Positions 1 through 9,799 of a stretch of 64,000 nt of DNA are shown piece after piece. The number at the start of each line of letters is the position of its first letter. Position 1 is the first letter of the stretch. Position numbers and translations under genes: made by a program. Source of the DNA: Macrothele yani (Eukaryota; Arthropoda; Arachnida; Araneae; Macrothelidae); assembly GCA_039090855.1 (NCBI GenBank), contig CM077011.1, positions 31,711,001-31,775,000 of the forward strand, in the 5' to 3' direction. A model generated the notes under the pieces. It did not search any database. It worked only from the letters and a program-made list of their open reading frames with translations, and was not told where the DNA came from.

Positions 1-1843
1 AAGGTCGTCTCCAAATCAATAGATATTTCGATTATACTTTTTTTGCATCGTCATATTTTAAGTACTTGAACCGTTCGATTTCAACAGAATCGGTCAAGAT
101 TTTTACTCTTGTAACGGGTCATCTGGCGATAATCGATACATTATTGCGAAAAATTAAAAAATTCCTCAGCACATGTTGTTCTTTTTGCCTGGACACAAAC
201 AGGAGGAACACCTTGTGTTGAATGCCGTGAAATGAAAATCTATTAAAAGCACATTAATAACTCATGTTTTCGCATTTTTTCTTGAATCTTTAAATGATGA
301 GTTTGTCAGTGTGGCTGGTCTACATATGCACATAGTTTAATGACTACAATTCCGAAGGTCCCCGTGCTACACTGCTTTAAAGCCGATTCTTCTTTGCTTT
401 CCTTAATTGGAGATACGGATTTATTAAGGAGTTGTCATGTCCAAACCTTTAGCACCACATCGTCTGACGTTACAGTAATGCTTAAGTATTATACACACTT
501 GTGCATTAGTTTTACTTACGTCTTCTTCCCCCAGTGCGTTCTGAATCTCTCGAATTAGCGCGTGGTGTGCTCTCGTGTTCAAATAAAAAGTTTATTTGAA
601 TGGGGAAAGAGAGCAATTGCGTTCGATGGCTTGAAAGAGGAAGGGAGGGAGAAATAAAAGGAAGTGTCTTAAGCCTCGAGATAATGTATAAAAAGCAAAG
701 CCAACAGAAGCCAAGGCAGAAGACATGCAAAGAGGGGTCCTGGTTCATTGTTGACACAAGGACAGCTCGAAATGATGATAAAACCGAGACGGGAAGTGGG
801 CAGCTAAAAGTGACAAATATTGACCTACCACTCAGCCGATGACAGATTCCCTGTGAAGTTAAATAGCATTTCACTGCGTTCATTCGCTGCTTCATTTCGA
901 ACTGGTGTTTTTATCTTTGTTTTGTTGTGTTTTTTATTATTTCCATCCATTGACGAACAGCTGGACGGAGATCCTAAGCTGATCGCATTGGATTCGTGAC
1001 TCGTATTTTGCTTTAAGTCCTTTTGAAAGAGAGAAAACAAAACCCCCTTGTATTTTACTCTTGGAAGTTGTACTCCCCCACTTCATCCCCTCCCGCCAAC
1101 TTTCATCCTTCCAACTGAGCCACCACTCATTTCTCATTCCGTTAATCTTCATTTTCTCGCAGTTCCAGTACTCGCAACCTGAAACGTTTGCTTCTCCACC
1201 GATACCGACTGTACGTGTGTGTGTTTGGTGTCAAGATTTCTCCCGTTGAATTTCGTTTTCCCACCACTTGCCCTTCTCCATCAAAGAAGCCCCCTTTTTT
1301 TACACTTCTTTTGTGGTTTAACCTGCGGTAGAACATCTCGATTTCTAAGCGTCACCTGCGACAACATAAGAAAACCGGATTTTGAATGCACCAGTAGATC
1401 ATCGCTTAAGACTCCCTGCAATTGCTGTGATTTCGCGTGTCAGCATTCATCGTATTCTAGAGACCTTTAATCTCATCCATTCGTTTGGAACCCGATATAT
1501 TTAGCAACCTTTCTGCACAACTTGTGGATGCTGTTTAGGAAGAATCATGTTGAGACCCATTGGGAGATTATGGTCATCCATTCTTTACCTTGTTGGCGTG
1601 TTTGTTTAACACTGGATGCCGATTACGTAATAACCTTAAGGTGCCCCAAGATCGCATGGGAACATGGAAGGAAATTAGCAATTTAAAATGCACGTAAAAC
1701 TTTTCCTTTTCCAATTAGAGGGAATATTTATGTTTTTCAACACTCCCAGCGACAAGGGGAATTGTCAGGTCTTTGTTTGCATCCGGGTAACATTTCCCAC
1801 TAGTTTTCCATATCTACTCATCCCGGGGAAATGCCCCATTGTG
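1..1843. other. No recognisable gene
   Basis: Only short open frames without recognisable domains are present. The longest is 127 codons at 512-895 on the minus strand; it has low-complexity Ser/Leu/Arg composition and resembles nothing I know. No tRNA, inverted repeat or tandem array is visible. Confidence 0.5.
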
Positions 1844-2543
1844 CAGTGGCGTAAATAGCACAACGTGCTCCCCCCTCACCCCCCACAAGATTTACTTCAG
1901 CACCCCTAAGCACTTCCCAGGATTTTGAACACGGGGAGGATGCATTTTCGCGGTGTGCGTTTTGGTTGGGGGTTAGGAAGTCAAGGAGAATGTCTGTGCA
2001 AAAGTAATTTTAGTACCTAGAGTCCTGTAGTTTTAACTTTTTAAGTAATAAATTTCAAAATACGTTTTAATTGCTTTATCCAAAACTAAAAAAAATCACT
2101 TGAAGAAATCACCCTCTTACACATGGCAGATCTGCGGCTGCTGTGAATAAATTTTGACACCTGTCGTGCACGTAATCCTAGGTAGCTGACTGTTTTTTCA
2201 CATCCTCCACGGGGAATTTGAAGTCGAGTTTTGACGCTTGCTGTGGCCTCGCGCTTTTCCTGAGCAGCGCAGAGAGACGGATGGAGAGCGATCGTATTAT
2301 TTACAACCCGTTACAGAGCAACCGTATTACAACCTGAAGTCAAAGAGTTGAACACTTTCAATCTGTAGGATATTCAGTGTTTTAACAGTGAAACTAGGCA
2401 TTTATTTCGGCAAAGCTAAATATATCTTAAAGCAAAATATGAATATTTGGGTTAATTATTGCGCGTGTTCGAATTTTTTCATAAAACTATAACTGGCAGC
2501 TGCGGTACGCTCCGTAGCTGCGGGGATGATAGTTACACCACTG
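1844..2543. mobile_element. hAT-like non-autonomous element (MITE)
   Basis: The ends are inverted repeats starting CAGTGGCGTAAATAG on the left and, read from the other strand, CAGTGGTGTAACTATC on the right. The flanks are 8-bp near-identical duplications, CCATTGTG at 1836-1843 and CCCTTGTG at 2544-2551, with one mismatch. An 8-bp duplication with CAG-starting termini is the hAT signature. The 700-bp interior has no transposase frame, so it would have been moved in trans. The family name is unknown, and the superfamily call rests only on the termini. Confidence 0.6.
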
Positions 2544-2960
2544 CCCTTGTGCATCTCGGACCAATTTCTAACCCCGACTACATATTCCTTTTTCTCTGCT
2601 ATTTCGCGAGAGTGGCACATTTTTAGATTTTCTATGCAAGAATTTCTTAAATTGATTGTCTTTGCGTGGGATGGTGGGTTAGTTTTTTAATCCGCTGAAG
2701 AAAGTTTTTCTCGCACGGACTACTGCCCAATTAAAGTCATACACCGAAGTGCCGAAACATTATGGCAACCTAAGTAAAATGATAACGGTCCTCCACGTGC
2801 CGCCAAAACAGCTCTGACCCGGAAAGGTATAGACCCAACGAGATTTTTAAAGGTGCCTCGTGTGTATCAGGTACCAACACCTTACCAGCAGATCCGTGGA
2901 CTGTTGTAAGTTCATTGGTTGAGCCGCAGCAGATCCGGTTTGCTATCCCAATACAATCCC

Positions 2961-3376
2961 CAGATGCTCAATTGGATTGATGTCTAGGGAATTTGAAGGC
3001 CAGGGCAGTACCCAGATGCTCAATTGGATTGATGTCTATGGAATTTGGAGGCCAGGGCAATACCCAGATGCTCCGCTGGATTGATGCCTAGGGAATTTCG
3101 AGGTCAGGGCAATACCCAGATGCTCAATTGGATTGATGTCCAGGGAATTTGGATGCCAGGGCAATACCCAGATGCTCAATTGGATTGATGTCTAGGGAAT
3201 TTCGAGGTCAGGGCAATACCCAGATGCTCAATTGGATTGATGTCCAGGGAATTTGGAGGCCAGGGCAATACCCAGATGCTCAATTGGATTGATGTCTAGG
3301 GAATTTGGAGGCCAGGGCAATCCCCAGATGCTCAATTAGATTGATGTCTAGGGAATTTGGAGGCCAAGGCAATACC
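2961..3376. repeat. 52-bp tandem repeat inside a transposase gene
   Basis: Eight units start at 2961, 3013, 3065, 3117, 3169, 3221, 3273 and 3325, each exactly 52 bp long. A ninth partial unit begins at 3377, where the sequence runs into unique transposase coding. Read on the minus strand, each unit encodes the PPNSLDINPIEHLG block around the last catalytic Glu of the Tc1 DDE domain. Because 52 is not a multiple of three, the expansion changes frame at every unit and ends the open frame. Confidence 0.95.
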
Positions 3377-3946
3377 CAGAAGTCTTCCTCATATTCCGCT
3401 AACCAATCACGAACAATATGCGCAATGTGGCATAGTGCATTATTTTCCTGAAAGGAGGAATCGCTAGAGGAGAATGTGATTACCATAAAAGGATGTATCT
3501 GGGCTGCAATGATGTCTAGGTGGATGGTAGACGTCATACTATCCTGCCCGGGAATGACTGAATGCAGGGTTTTGCAGAAGAACATTGACCATAGCATAAA
3601 ACTTCCTCCACCGTCACCGTCTCTTTTTCGTGTCACGGTGCATCCTGGTGTCAACGCTTTGGCAGGTAAATGACTCGCACGTACCGAGCCGTCCATATGG
3701 TGCAACACGAAAGGAAGTTCATCGGGCCAGGCGACCTCCTTCCAGTCATTCGAAGTCGAGTTTTGACGCTCGCGTGCCATTTGTAGGCGTTTTCGACGAT
3801 GAACCGAGGTTAACATGAGCACTTGGAGCGGCCTGTGGCTACGCAGCACCATTCTCAGCTGGGTGTGACGTGCTATATGTTGTGACACATTACTCCCATC
3901 ACCAGCATTAAAATTACTGGGGAGTTGTTCCATTGTATTCCTTTTG
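3280..3946 (-). pseudogene. Tc1-like transposase, catalytic half (element A)
   Basis: This is the C-terminal DDE domain of a Tc1-like cut-and-paste transposase. The first catalytic Asp is visible in a VAWPDE block. The second position reads QENNALCH, where relatives have QDNAPCH, so the Asp is replaced by Asn. The final Glu is in LDINLIEHLG, 36 residues after that Asn, as in the DD36E (Incomer-like) group. The reading frame enters the 52-bp repeat and stops. The N-terminal part lies beyond the Penelope insertion at 3947-5423. It is not expected to be catalytic. Confidence 0.8.
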
Positions 3947-4268
3947 AATACACACACCGTCTTTGCACGATAACTTAATTTTAAAAGATGATAAATATTT
4001 ACATAGTTAAAAAGATTAAAAACCCATAAGCACTTTCGGGCCGACAGTCACACCCGTCTTCTTATAGAGGAGAGTAATTGCTGCCAGTGTGCTTCCATAT
4101 ATACGTCTGGGTGTGATGACCTGCCAAGTGTGGAGCAGCGTTGCAAGGGTATCGTAGTGTTGCCATCGCATCATGGCTAAATCTCAAATCGGACCAGGTC
4201 CATGTGGGAATATGGTAAACAAGGTGCAAAAATATACAGAATATATGTATTTGTCGTAGTTCACATGG

Positions 4269-4595
4269 TTAACAAGAAATATTATTCTGCAAGTTCATAG
4301 CTGTAATAAATCGTTTCCGAATCCTGGGTAAGTCAACTGGGGAGTTGTCGTTACAGCAGCCGTTCCCGAAGGCTTCGATGTATATGCTTTCAGTTATATG
4401 CAAAGAGTATATTGATGCGGGGGTATGTAACAACTTTATGTTGTTCCAGTCTGGTTGAACAGTTCCTTGTGCTACATTTCTGGCGAGTGCTGTATTACTG
4501 TGGTTAGCACTGATGTCGTATTTATGTTCCTGCATTCGAGTCTCTACGTCATGTAGAGCCCACGTAGTTACTTGCGTGTTCACCATTGGAAACAT
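4269..4595 (-). pseudogene. Penelope-like GIY-YIG endonuclease C-terminal part, left arm
   Basis: The frame encodes a block resembling the C-terminal half of the GIY-YIG nuclease domain of Penelope retroelements: EHKYDI, then NHSNTALARN, then PDWNNIKLLH, then ITESIYIEAFG. In the family this nuclease nicks target DNA for target-primed reverse transcription. The N-terminal catalytic GIY and YIG strands are not present, so the fragment is inactive. It is nearly identical to the opposite-strand copy at 4787-5062. The family assignment comes from motif order. Confidence 0.6.
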
Positions 4596-4786
4596 CTATT
4601 AAAGGTATGTTATACACGCCCCATTTATACAAAATATCAGGTTGTTCTCGGTCTTTTTAACAAGTGAGAATAGATTTCTGGATCTAATGCCAAAATGAAT
4701 ATCATACTTCATACAAGTGCGTATCAATACATTAGTAATGTCTGGGTACTGTTCCACTGTACCAACAAAACGTTTCACGTAGCCTT

Positions 4787-5062
4787 GAGACTCGAGTGCA
4801 GAAACATAAATACGACATCAGTACTAACCACAGTAATACAGCACTCTCCAGAAATGTAGCGCAAGGAACTGTTCAACCAGACTGGAACAACGTTAAGTTG
4901 TTACATACACTCGCATCAATATACTCGTTGCATATAACTGAGAGCTTATACATCGAAGCCTTCGGGGAAGGTTGCTGTAACGACAACTCCCCAGTTGACT
5001 TACCCAGGATTTGGAAACGACTTATAACAGCTATGAACTTGCATAATATTATTTCTTGTTAA
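4787..5062 (+). pseudogene. Penelope-like GIY-YIG endonuclease C-terminal part, right arm
   Basis: Same block as the left arm: QKHKYDIS, SNTALSRN, PDWNNVKLLH, ESLYIEAFG, ending at NIISC and a stop at the same place as the left copy. The two differ at only a few residues, which suggests they derive from one event or one recent template. Homology between the arms begins at 4787; sequence upstream differs, so this is the truncation point of the shorter copy. Confidence 0.6.
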
Positions 5063-5435
5063 CCATGTGAACTACGACAAATACATATATTCTGTATATT
5101 TTTGCACCTTGTTTACCATATTCCCACATGGACATGGTCCGATTTGGGATTTAGCCATGATGTGATGGCAACACTACGATACCCTTGCAACGCTGCTCCA
5201 CACTTGGCACGTCATCACACCTAGACGTATATATGGGAGCACACTGGCAGCAATTGCTCTCCTCCATCTGAAGACGAGTGCGACTGTCGGCCGCCCGAAA
5301 GTGCTCATGGGTTTTTAATCTTTTTAACTATGTGAATATCTATCATCTTTTAAAATTAAATTATCGTGCAAAGACGGTGTATGTATTCAATGTATTGCAC
5401 ATAGCACGAACATTTCACTAGTAGTATTCCTTTTG

Positions 5436-5690
5436 TTGACTCGTACCATACGGGATAGCCTTCGGTTACCTCCAGAGTAGTAGTTCGTAGTTGGGCTACA
5501 CCTTGTCGGCGGTTCGTGGTTTTTCCTTCCTTGGCCCACTTTTTGAAGATACTAACCACGGCTGGCCGCGAACACACCACAATAATTGTAATCTCGGAAA
5601 TGCTCTGACCCAGTCACCTGGTTATTACATTTCAGCTTTTGTCAAACTCGCTTAAGTCTTCCTCTCCCATCTGCTGAATAAGAAAACAGT
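5436..5690 (-). pseudogene. Tc1-like transposase, helix-turn-helix part (element A)
   Basis: The minus strand encodes LGQSISEI, then VVCSRPAVVSIFKKWAKEGK, then NRRQG. This matches the first helix-turn-helix and arginine-rich linker of Tc1-like transposases, which bind the terminal inverted repeats. It is the amino-terminal portion of the gene whose catalytic half is at 3280-3946, cut apart by the Penelope insertion. Stops lie upstream, so no start codon can be assigned. Confidence 0.7.
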
Positions 5691-5822
5691 AACACTGACT
5701 AACAGAGCCAAGTATCAGGTGTTATTTTATCATTTAATTACCCTCACAAGCGCTGTGGTTTACCTGAAGTTGTTGCGATTTGCGTAAAGGCGTGCTGATC
5801 ATAAAGTTTTGGATTTTCTAAC

Positions 5823-6163
5823 GACCTACAACCAATACCACTAAACGTAAAAAAAATCCGAAAACGAATAAAACCATAAAATCAACCCCACCTCGCTGTC
5901 TCCTCCCAACAACAATCCAACGGTACCCAAGTGACCGTCGACTGATTTATATTCTCTTGTTCAGGACGTTGGTGATATCGTCTCCACAGGACAGAACGGA
6001 AGCATGTCTCTATTTTTCTATGTGTGGAAGGACGTGGAAGCGTCTGTTTTCTGCAGTCATGTGCATGAGTGTGGAGTTGGAGGTGGGGGTGTCGTGGGAC
6101 AGATTTATTTTCCTGATAAAATGTTTGTCCTTAATTGCCTCTCTAAAGTTAAATGCTCTCTGT
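5823..6163. other. Spacer, no feature seen
   Basis: A-rich sequence and short frames without recognisable domains lie between two Tc1-like elements. Confidence 0.4.
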
Positions 6164-7381
6164 CACAGTCGAGGGACATTATTGTGACCACCTCCTACTT
6201 TTGACGTCAAGAGCTCCTAGCCAATGAAAGAAGGCACGTGTCGTTAGCTTGCTTGGAGGTTATATAAGGTGTACTGTAGACATTCTGAAAACATATCACT
6301 CGTTGCCGTAATGGATAAAAGGAGGAATTTATCAGATCTGCAAAAAGGGATGATTATCGGCTTTCGGATCAAGGGTGGCAGTATATCAGAAACAGCGCAG
6401 TTTGTGAACTGTTCTCGTGCTGCTGTGGTTAAAGTCTACCGTGATTGGAGAAATGGTACTATTGCGAATAAGCGACGTAAAAACTGCGGAGCACCACGTG
6501 CCATTTGTGTGAGAGGTGAGCGTCGGCCTCAAGATACGTAACTGCCGATCGACACGCTACAGTTGAGCAACTCATTGACCGAATGAACAAGGGGGCTACC
6601 GAACGTGTGTCTAAAACGACAGTTCAACGAACCCTACTCCGTTTGGGACCCCAATGCAGACGGATTGTCACTGCACCTATGCTAACGAAGGTGCATCGGC
6701 AGAAAAAGCTTACATTTTCACGGCAGGATTGGAATTGGACCTGCGCTGATTGGAAAAGGAATGCCTTCTCCGATTAGTTACGTTTTCTGCTTCATCGAAC
6801 GGTTGGACGTTGTCGTATAAGGCGAGAAACATTGGGGAACAAACACTCTTCAACCATTGCTGGAAGAACACAAGCTGGTTGGGACCAGTGTATGGTCTGG
6901 GGAATGTTTTCGTGACATTCTCTGGGTCCACTCATACCTGTGGAAGGATCTATGGACCGAATTCTTTATGAATCCATTCTTGTAGACCACGTACACCCCC
7001 TACATGTTGATTGTCTTCCCTGGAGCGATGGAATCTTCCAGCACGATAATGCGACGTGTTACACAGCTAGAAATAACCAAGAAAGGTTGGAAGAGCACGA
7101 CGAAGATTTCAAAGTACTTTCCCGGCCCCCTAAGTCCCCAGACCTAAACCCAATTGAGCATCTATGGGACTACTTTGTTCGTGTTGTTCGCTCTGTGGAT
7201 CCTCCACCACACACCCTTCAGCAGCTGTCAGATGCACTGCAGTCAGCATGGCTCCACATACCTGTGAACACCTTCCAGCACCTAATTGAGTAACTCCCAG
7301 CCCGTCTAGCTGCTGTCTGCGCTGCACATGGCGGTTACTCTGAATATTAGCTGGTGGTCACAATAATGTGACTCGACCGTG
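6164..7381 (+). mobile_element. Tc1-like element C (DD36E type)
   Basis: The terminal inverted repeats read CACAGTCGAGGGACATTATT on the left and, reversed, CACGGTCGAGTCACATTATT on the right, both followed by GTGACCACC. The right end is followed by TA; the left flank reads GT, so that target base has changed. The length of 1218 bp is typical for Tc1-like elements. A degenerate transposase fills the interior. Confidence 0.85.
6311..7293 (+). pseudogene. Tc1-like transposase, DD36E type, degenerate
   Basis: The start ATG at 6311 opens MDKRRNLSDLQKGMIIGFR, the first helix-turn-helix. A second DNA-binding region follows at about 6583-6720 (VSKTTVQRTLLRLG). The first catalytic Asp is in an FSD at about 6764, directly followed by a stop codon where relatives have Glu. 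The second Asp is in FQHDNATC and the final Glu in SPDLNPIEHLWD, with 36 residues between them. At least three frameshifts or stops break the gene. All three catalytic residues can still be read, unlike the related A-type copies. Confidence 0.8.
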
Positions 7382-7429
7382 TATATTATATATATAAAGA
7401 AAATACGTTTGTCTCAAATATTTTATTTT

Positions 7430-7484
7430 TTTAAGTTGACCTAGGTTTCCTGGGCTCTGGCCTAGGTTCATCAGAACGAATGGC
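7430..7484 (-). ncRNA. Hammerhead-ribozyme-like motif of a Penelope-like element
   Basis: On the minus strand the hammerhead core is complete: CUGAUGA at 7474-7468, GAAA at 7449-7446 and the cleavage triplet GUC at 7440-7438. Stem II is CTAGGC pairing with GCCCAG, with one A-C mismatch and a CAGA loop; two extra bases (AC) precede it. Stem III is the minimal A-U, C-G pair closed by CTAG. Stem I starts with three pairs. Minimal stem III hammerheads are known from Penelope-like elements. A Penelope C-terminus lies upstream on the same strand at 8997-9275, with a Tc1 element between. Activity is uncertain because of the mismatch and extra bases. Confidence 0.6.
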
Positions 7485-7618
7485 ACGTAAATATTCAGAT
7501 TGTACATGACATCAAAAATAGTGTTTATAGTCACGAATTTTGGTTAGTTGCTTCCACGCGCTTGATGGAAATGGTGTGGATGTCATGTCATTAAGAAGTT
7601 GCTAAGAATTCTGATATA

Positions 7619-8994
7619 CACTCACGGACAATGAAATGTTCGCACCAAGAAGAAAGCATCGGATTGAACTGAAATTTTATGGACGTAATGATAAAGATGA
7701 ATGATACACATCATGGCAAAAACAGAGCTGCAGGACAATTACAGAGGGATCTGTAGCACGCAGCCCGGTCACCTTCAACAGCTCGTCGCACCGCCTCGTG
7801 CGACGATACATGCTGCAATACAGTCCGGCATGGAGGCAAACAGATGCCTGATGTTTTTCTGCGGCAGACTGACCCACACGTGTTGGACGGTGTGCTCCAA
7901 ATCCCTGATAGGGCGGCACGGCGGCAACCGGCGTTTTAACTGTCCTACACATGCTTGATAGTGGACATATCCTGGGAGCGGGCAGGCCATGGAAGTGTTG
8001 ACGTAGGCTGCCCTGGGCAATACGAGCCGTGTGCGAGCGGGTATTTTCCTCCTGGTATCCCGACCAGGAATGGGAGCACATAGGGCCGTGTGATCTTATC
8101 CACATACTGCTGGCCCGTCAATGTTCCACGTTCCACTACTAGAGCTAATCAGCGATCGTAGGCAATTACTCCCCAGACCATAAATCCTGCAGTGAGGGAG
8201 GTGTGGCGTTCGATAGGGAGGTTGGGATTTTGCCGTTGACCCTGGGACCTCCACACCCAGACACGACGATGATCTGTCCCCAGAACGAGGCGGCACTCAT
8301 TGCTAAACACACACGTGGCCAGTCTGTGGCGTTCCACGTTGCTCTGGCGTGGCACCACTGCACACGGAGCCGGCGATGTTCCGGTGTTAATGGCAACACA
8401 CGTAAGAGGCGCTGGGATCGCAAACTAGCTTCCGCAAGGCGTCGGGTAATGGTTCGTGGGCACACAGGAGTCGCTAAATCTGCCTGTACAGTGGACCTGG
8501 TCCCAGTGGGATCCGTTTATGCCTGGTGCAAGATCCGTCGATCCTCTCTTCCGGTGATCCGTCCAGAGACGCTCCGCCATGTGGCAGTGCCGTCACGTGT
8601 CCACAGCTCCCAGAACGATCCACGTGGCAGATCAAAACGATCCACGTGGCGGGCTATACGGCGCCCCCGCCATCTTGCGGTTTTCAGGCTGATGATCAGG
8701 GCTTTTCCAAAGTCCGTAAATTGCGTAAATGGACTTTTGTAGCGTCTACCCGGCATTCGCGTCACTCTGTACTCTTACTTGGGTCAGCAGGTGCTTTTCG
8801 CTTTCATGGGGCATCGACTACACGCCGGTTTATAAGGCTGGCAGTTCGTGCTCGCAGCGCCACCACAGGGTGTGCGGTCATGGGCACTCGCGCCAAACGT
8901 GGATCATTTGCATATCAGTACGCAGTCCAGCTATTTGTAAAGTTTCGTGGTTGCATCATGTTTTCTTCTAGGTGCGCAAACTTGTCCGTGAGTG
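7619..8994 (-). mobile_element. Tc1-like element D
   Basis: The ends are CACTCACGGACAATGAAA on the left and, reversed, CACTCACGGACAAGTTTG on the right, both continuing to GCACC. TA dinucleotides flank both ends (7617-7618, 8995-8996). The length is 1376 bp. Flanking sequence on the two sides belongs to one Penelope-like relic, so the element inserted into it. Confidence 0.9.
7677..8765 (-). pseudogene. Tc1-like transposase of element D, degenerate
   Basis: The coding is recoverable in at least four frames on the minus strand. The helix-turn-helix region is at about 8517-8765. The arginine-rich segment RRLRVQWCHARATW is at about 8350. The first catalytic position reads CVFSNE, so Asp is Asn. 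The second reads QEENTRSHTA, where QDN is expected, so Asp is Glu. The last block reads ARSQDMSTIKHV, so Glu is Lys. All three catalytic positions are altered. It is related to the intact-frame gene at 41025-42047 by motif style. Confidence 0.75.
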
Positions 8995-8996
8995 TA

Positions 8997-9275
8997 TATG
9001 GAAAGCTTCTAAAATATTAAGCTTGGTGATTGAATTTGGCTTGTCTATTAGTTTTGTTTCTTCAAAGGGAAATTTATAATTTATGGTCCTTTTCGTAACA
9101 GTGTTTCGCCATCGATGGCTTATTTAGGTCACAGTTCCAAATATAGGTCTTGTGTTCCTTTAATCGAAAACGCAAGGCTCTACGTGTCTGTTCTATATAC
9201 GAAGTGCCACATTTACATGGAGTTTGATAAATTCACGAGTTTTTATTTTGAAAATAGTCCTTTGATCCTAAGTTC
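8997..9275 (-). pseudogene. Penelope-like GIY-YIG endonuclease fragment
   Basis: The minus strand encodes IYQTPCKCGTSYIEQTRRAL, then RFRLKEHKTYI, then SMAKHCYEKDH. This is the canonical N-terminal GIY-YIG block of Penelope elements (IY..PC.CG..YIGQT, then RLKEH), with the YIG Gly replaced by Glu. A frameshift is followed by EETKLIDKPNSITKLNILEAF, the usual C-terminal tail, which stops where Tc1 element D is inserted. An in-frame stop precedes the IY. No reverse transcriptase is readable upstream. Confidence 0.75.
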
Positions 9276-9799
9276 ATTTTGTTTATCGGTTTAAGAATCA
9301 CTTTAAAATTAGAAGTTTTGGAATTTTTTTGAATCAAGGACTATATGTCTTTTGATTCTAAAAATCCCATGCGATTCCAGAGAAATCGCATGTTCATTTC
9401 CACTGGCATTTTAATCATTTGCATGTCCCAACCTTTGGTACATATCCTGTTAACTTCAAGTCAATACCAGCAGTACTTCATAATGTTGCAATTTTCACAA
9501 ACAGTAGTGTAAGTAAGAACAAAACACATCTAGCTACGAATAACACTAAAAAGGAACATACTTCAGGGTACATAGCTAACAATCATGAATACTCACAAGG
9601 AACTGTGCATGGCGAAACACCCAACAGGCTGAGAAGAAACAAGATTGAAGATTCCGTAAAAGAACACAGTTAAAGTAAGACAAAACTTGATGATGATGAA
9701 ATCCTCAAAAGGTTCAGAGCCCTTCGGTTTGAAACTCGAAGAATCTTTTGTAAAGGCGGAAAAATTCAAGGAATAGGTGCGGAAACATAATACTCTGAT

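Larger units (their letters stand above)
3947..5423. mobile_element. Penelope-like element, inverted dimer, with 12-bp target duplication
   Basis: Two arms of about 600 bp (3947-4544 and 4787-5389) are inverted copies separated by a 242-bp spacer. Each arm carries the same GIY-YIG-type C-terminal coding, pointing outward. The insertion is flanked by identical 12-bp duplications GTATTCCTTTTG at 3935-3946 and 5424-5435, which shows it entered the Tc1 transposase gene as one unit. Penelope-like elements are known for complex inverted and tandem arrangements with pseudo-LTRs. Both arms are 5'-truncated, with no reverse transcriptase left. A 34-bp stretch at 5390-5423 is present at only one end. 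Confidence 0.75.
2742..5822 (-). mobile_element. Tc1-like element A, DD36E type, split by a Penelope insertion
   Basis: The left end starts after a TA dinucleotide with CACCGAAGTGCCGAAAC. A degenerate inverted counterpart (ATCATAAAGTTTTGG) lies near 5799-5813. Transposase coding runs on the minus strand: the helix-turn-helix region is at about 5436-5690 and the catalytic domain at 3280-3946. The two are separated by 1477 bp of Penelope-like DNA. The 3' part is also disrupted by a 52-bp tandem expansion. The right end is approximate. Related copies lie at 28960-29230, 31033-31230 and 39400-40607. Confidence 0.7.

Noticed and set aside
512..895. 127-codon minus-strand frame as a gene
   Set aside because: No domain, low-complexity composition, overlapping frames on the other strand and no neighbouring exon.
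5268..5300. Second hammerhead-like core (CTGAAGA then GAAA) in the right Penelope arm
   Set aside because: No GUC or other valid cleavage triplet closes a stem III, and the left arm copy has lost the first core base.
8203..8742. 179-codon plus-strand frame over Tc1 element D
   Set aside because: It is the antisense shadow of the transposase coding on the minus strand and lacks any domain.
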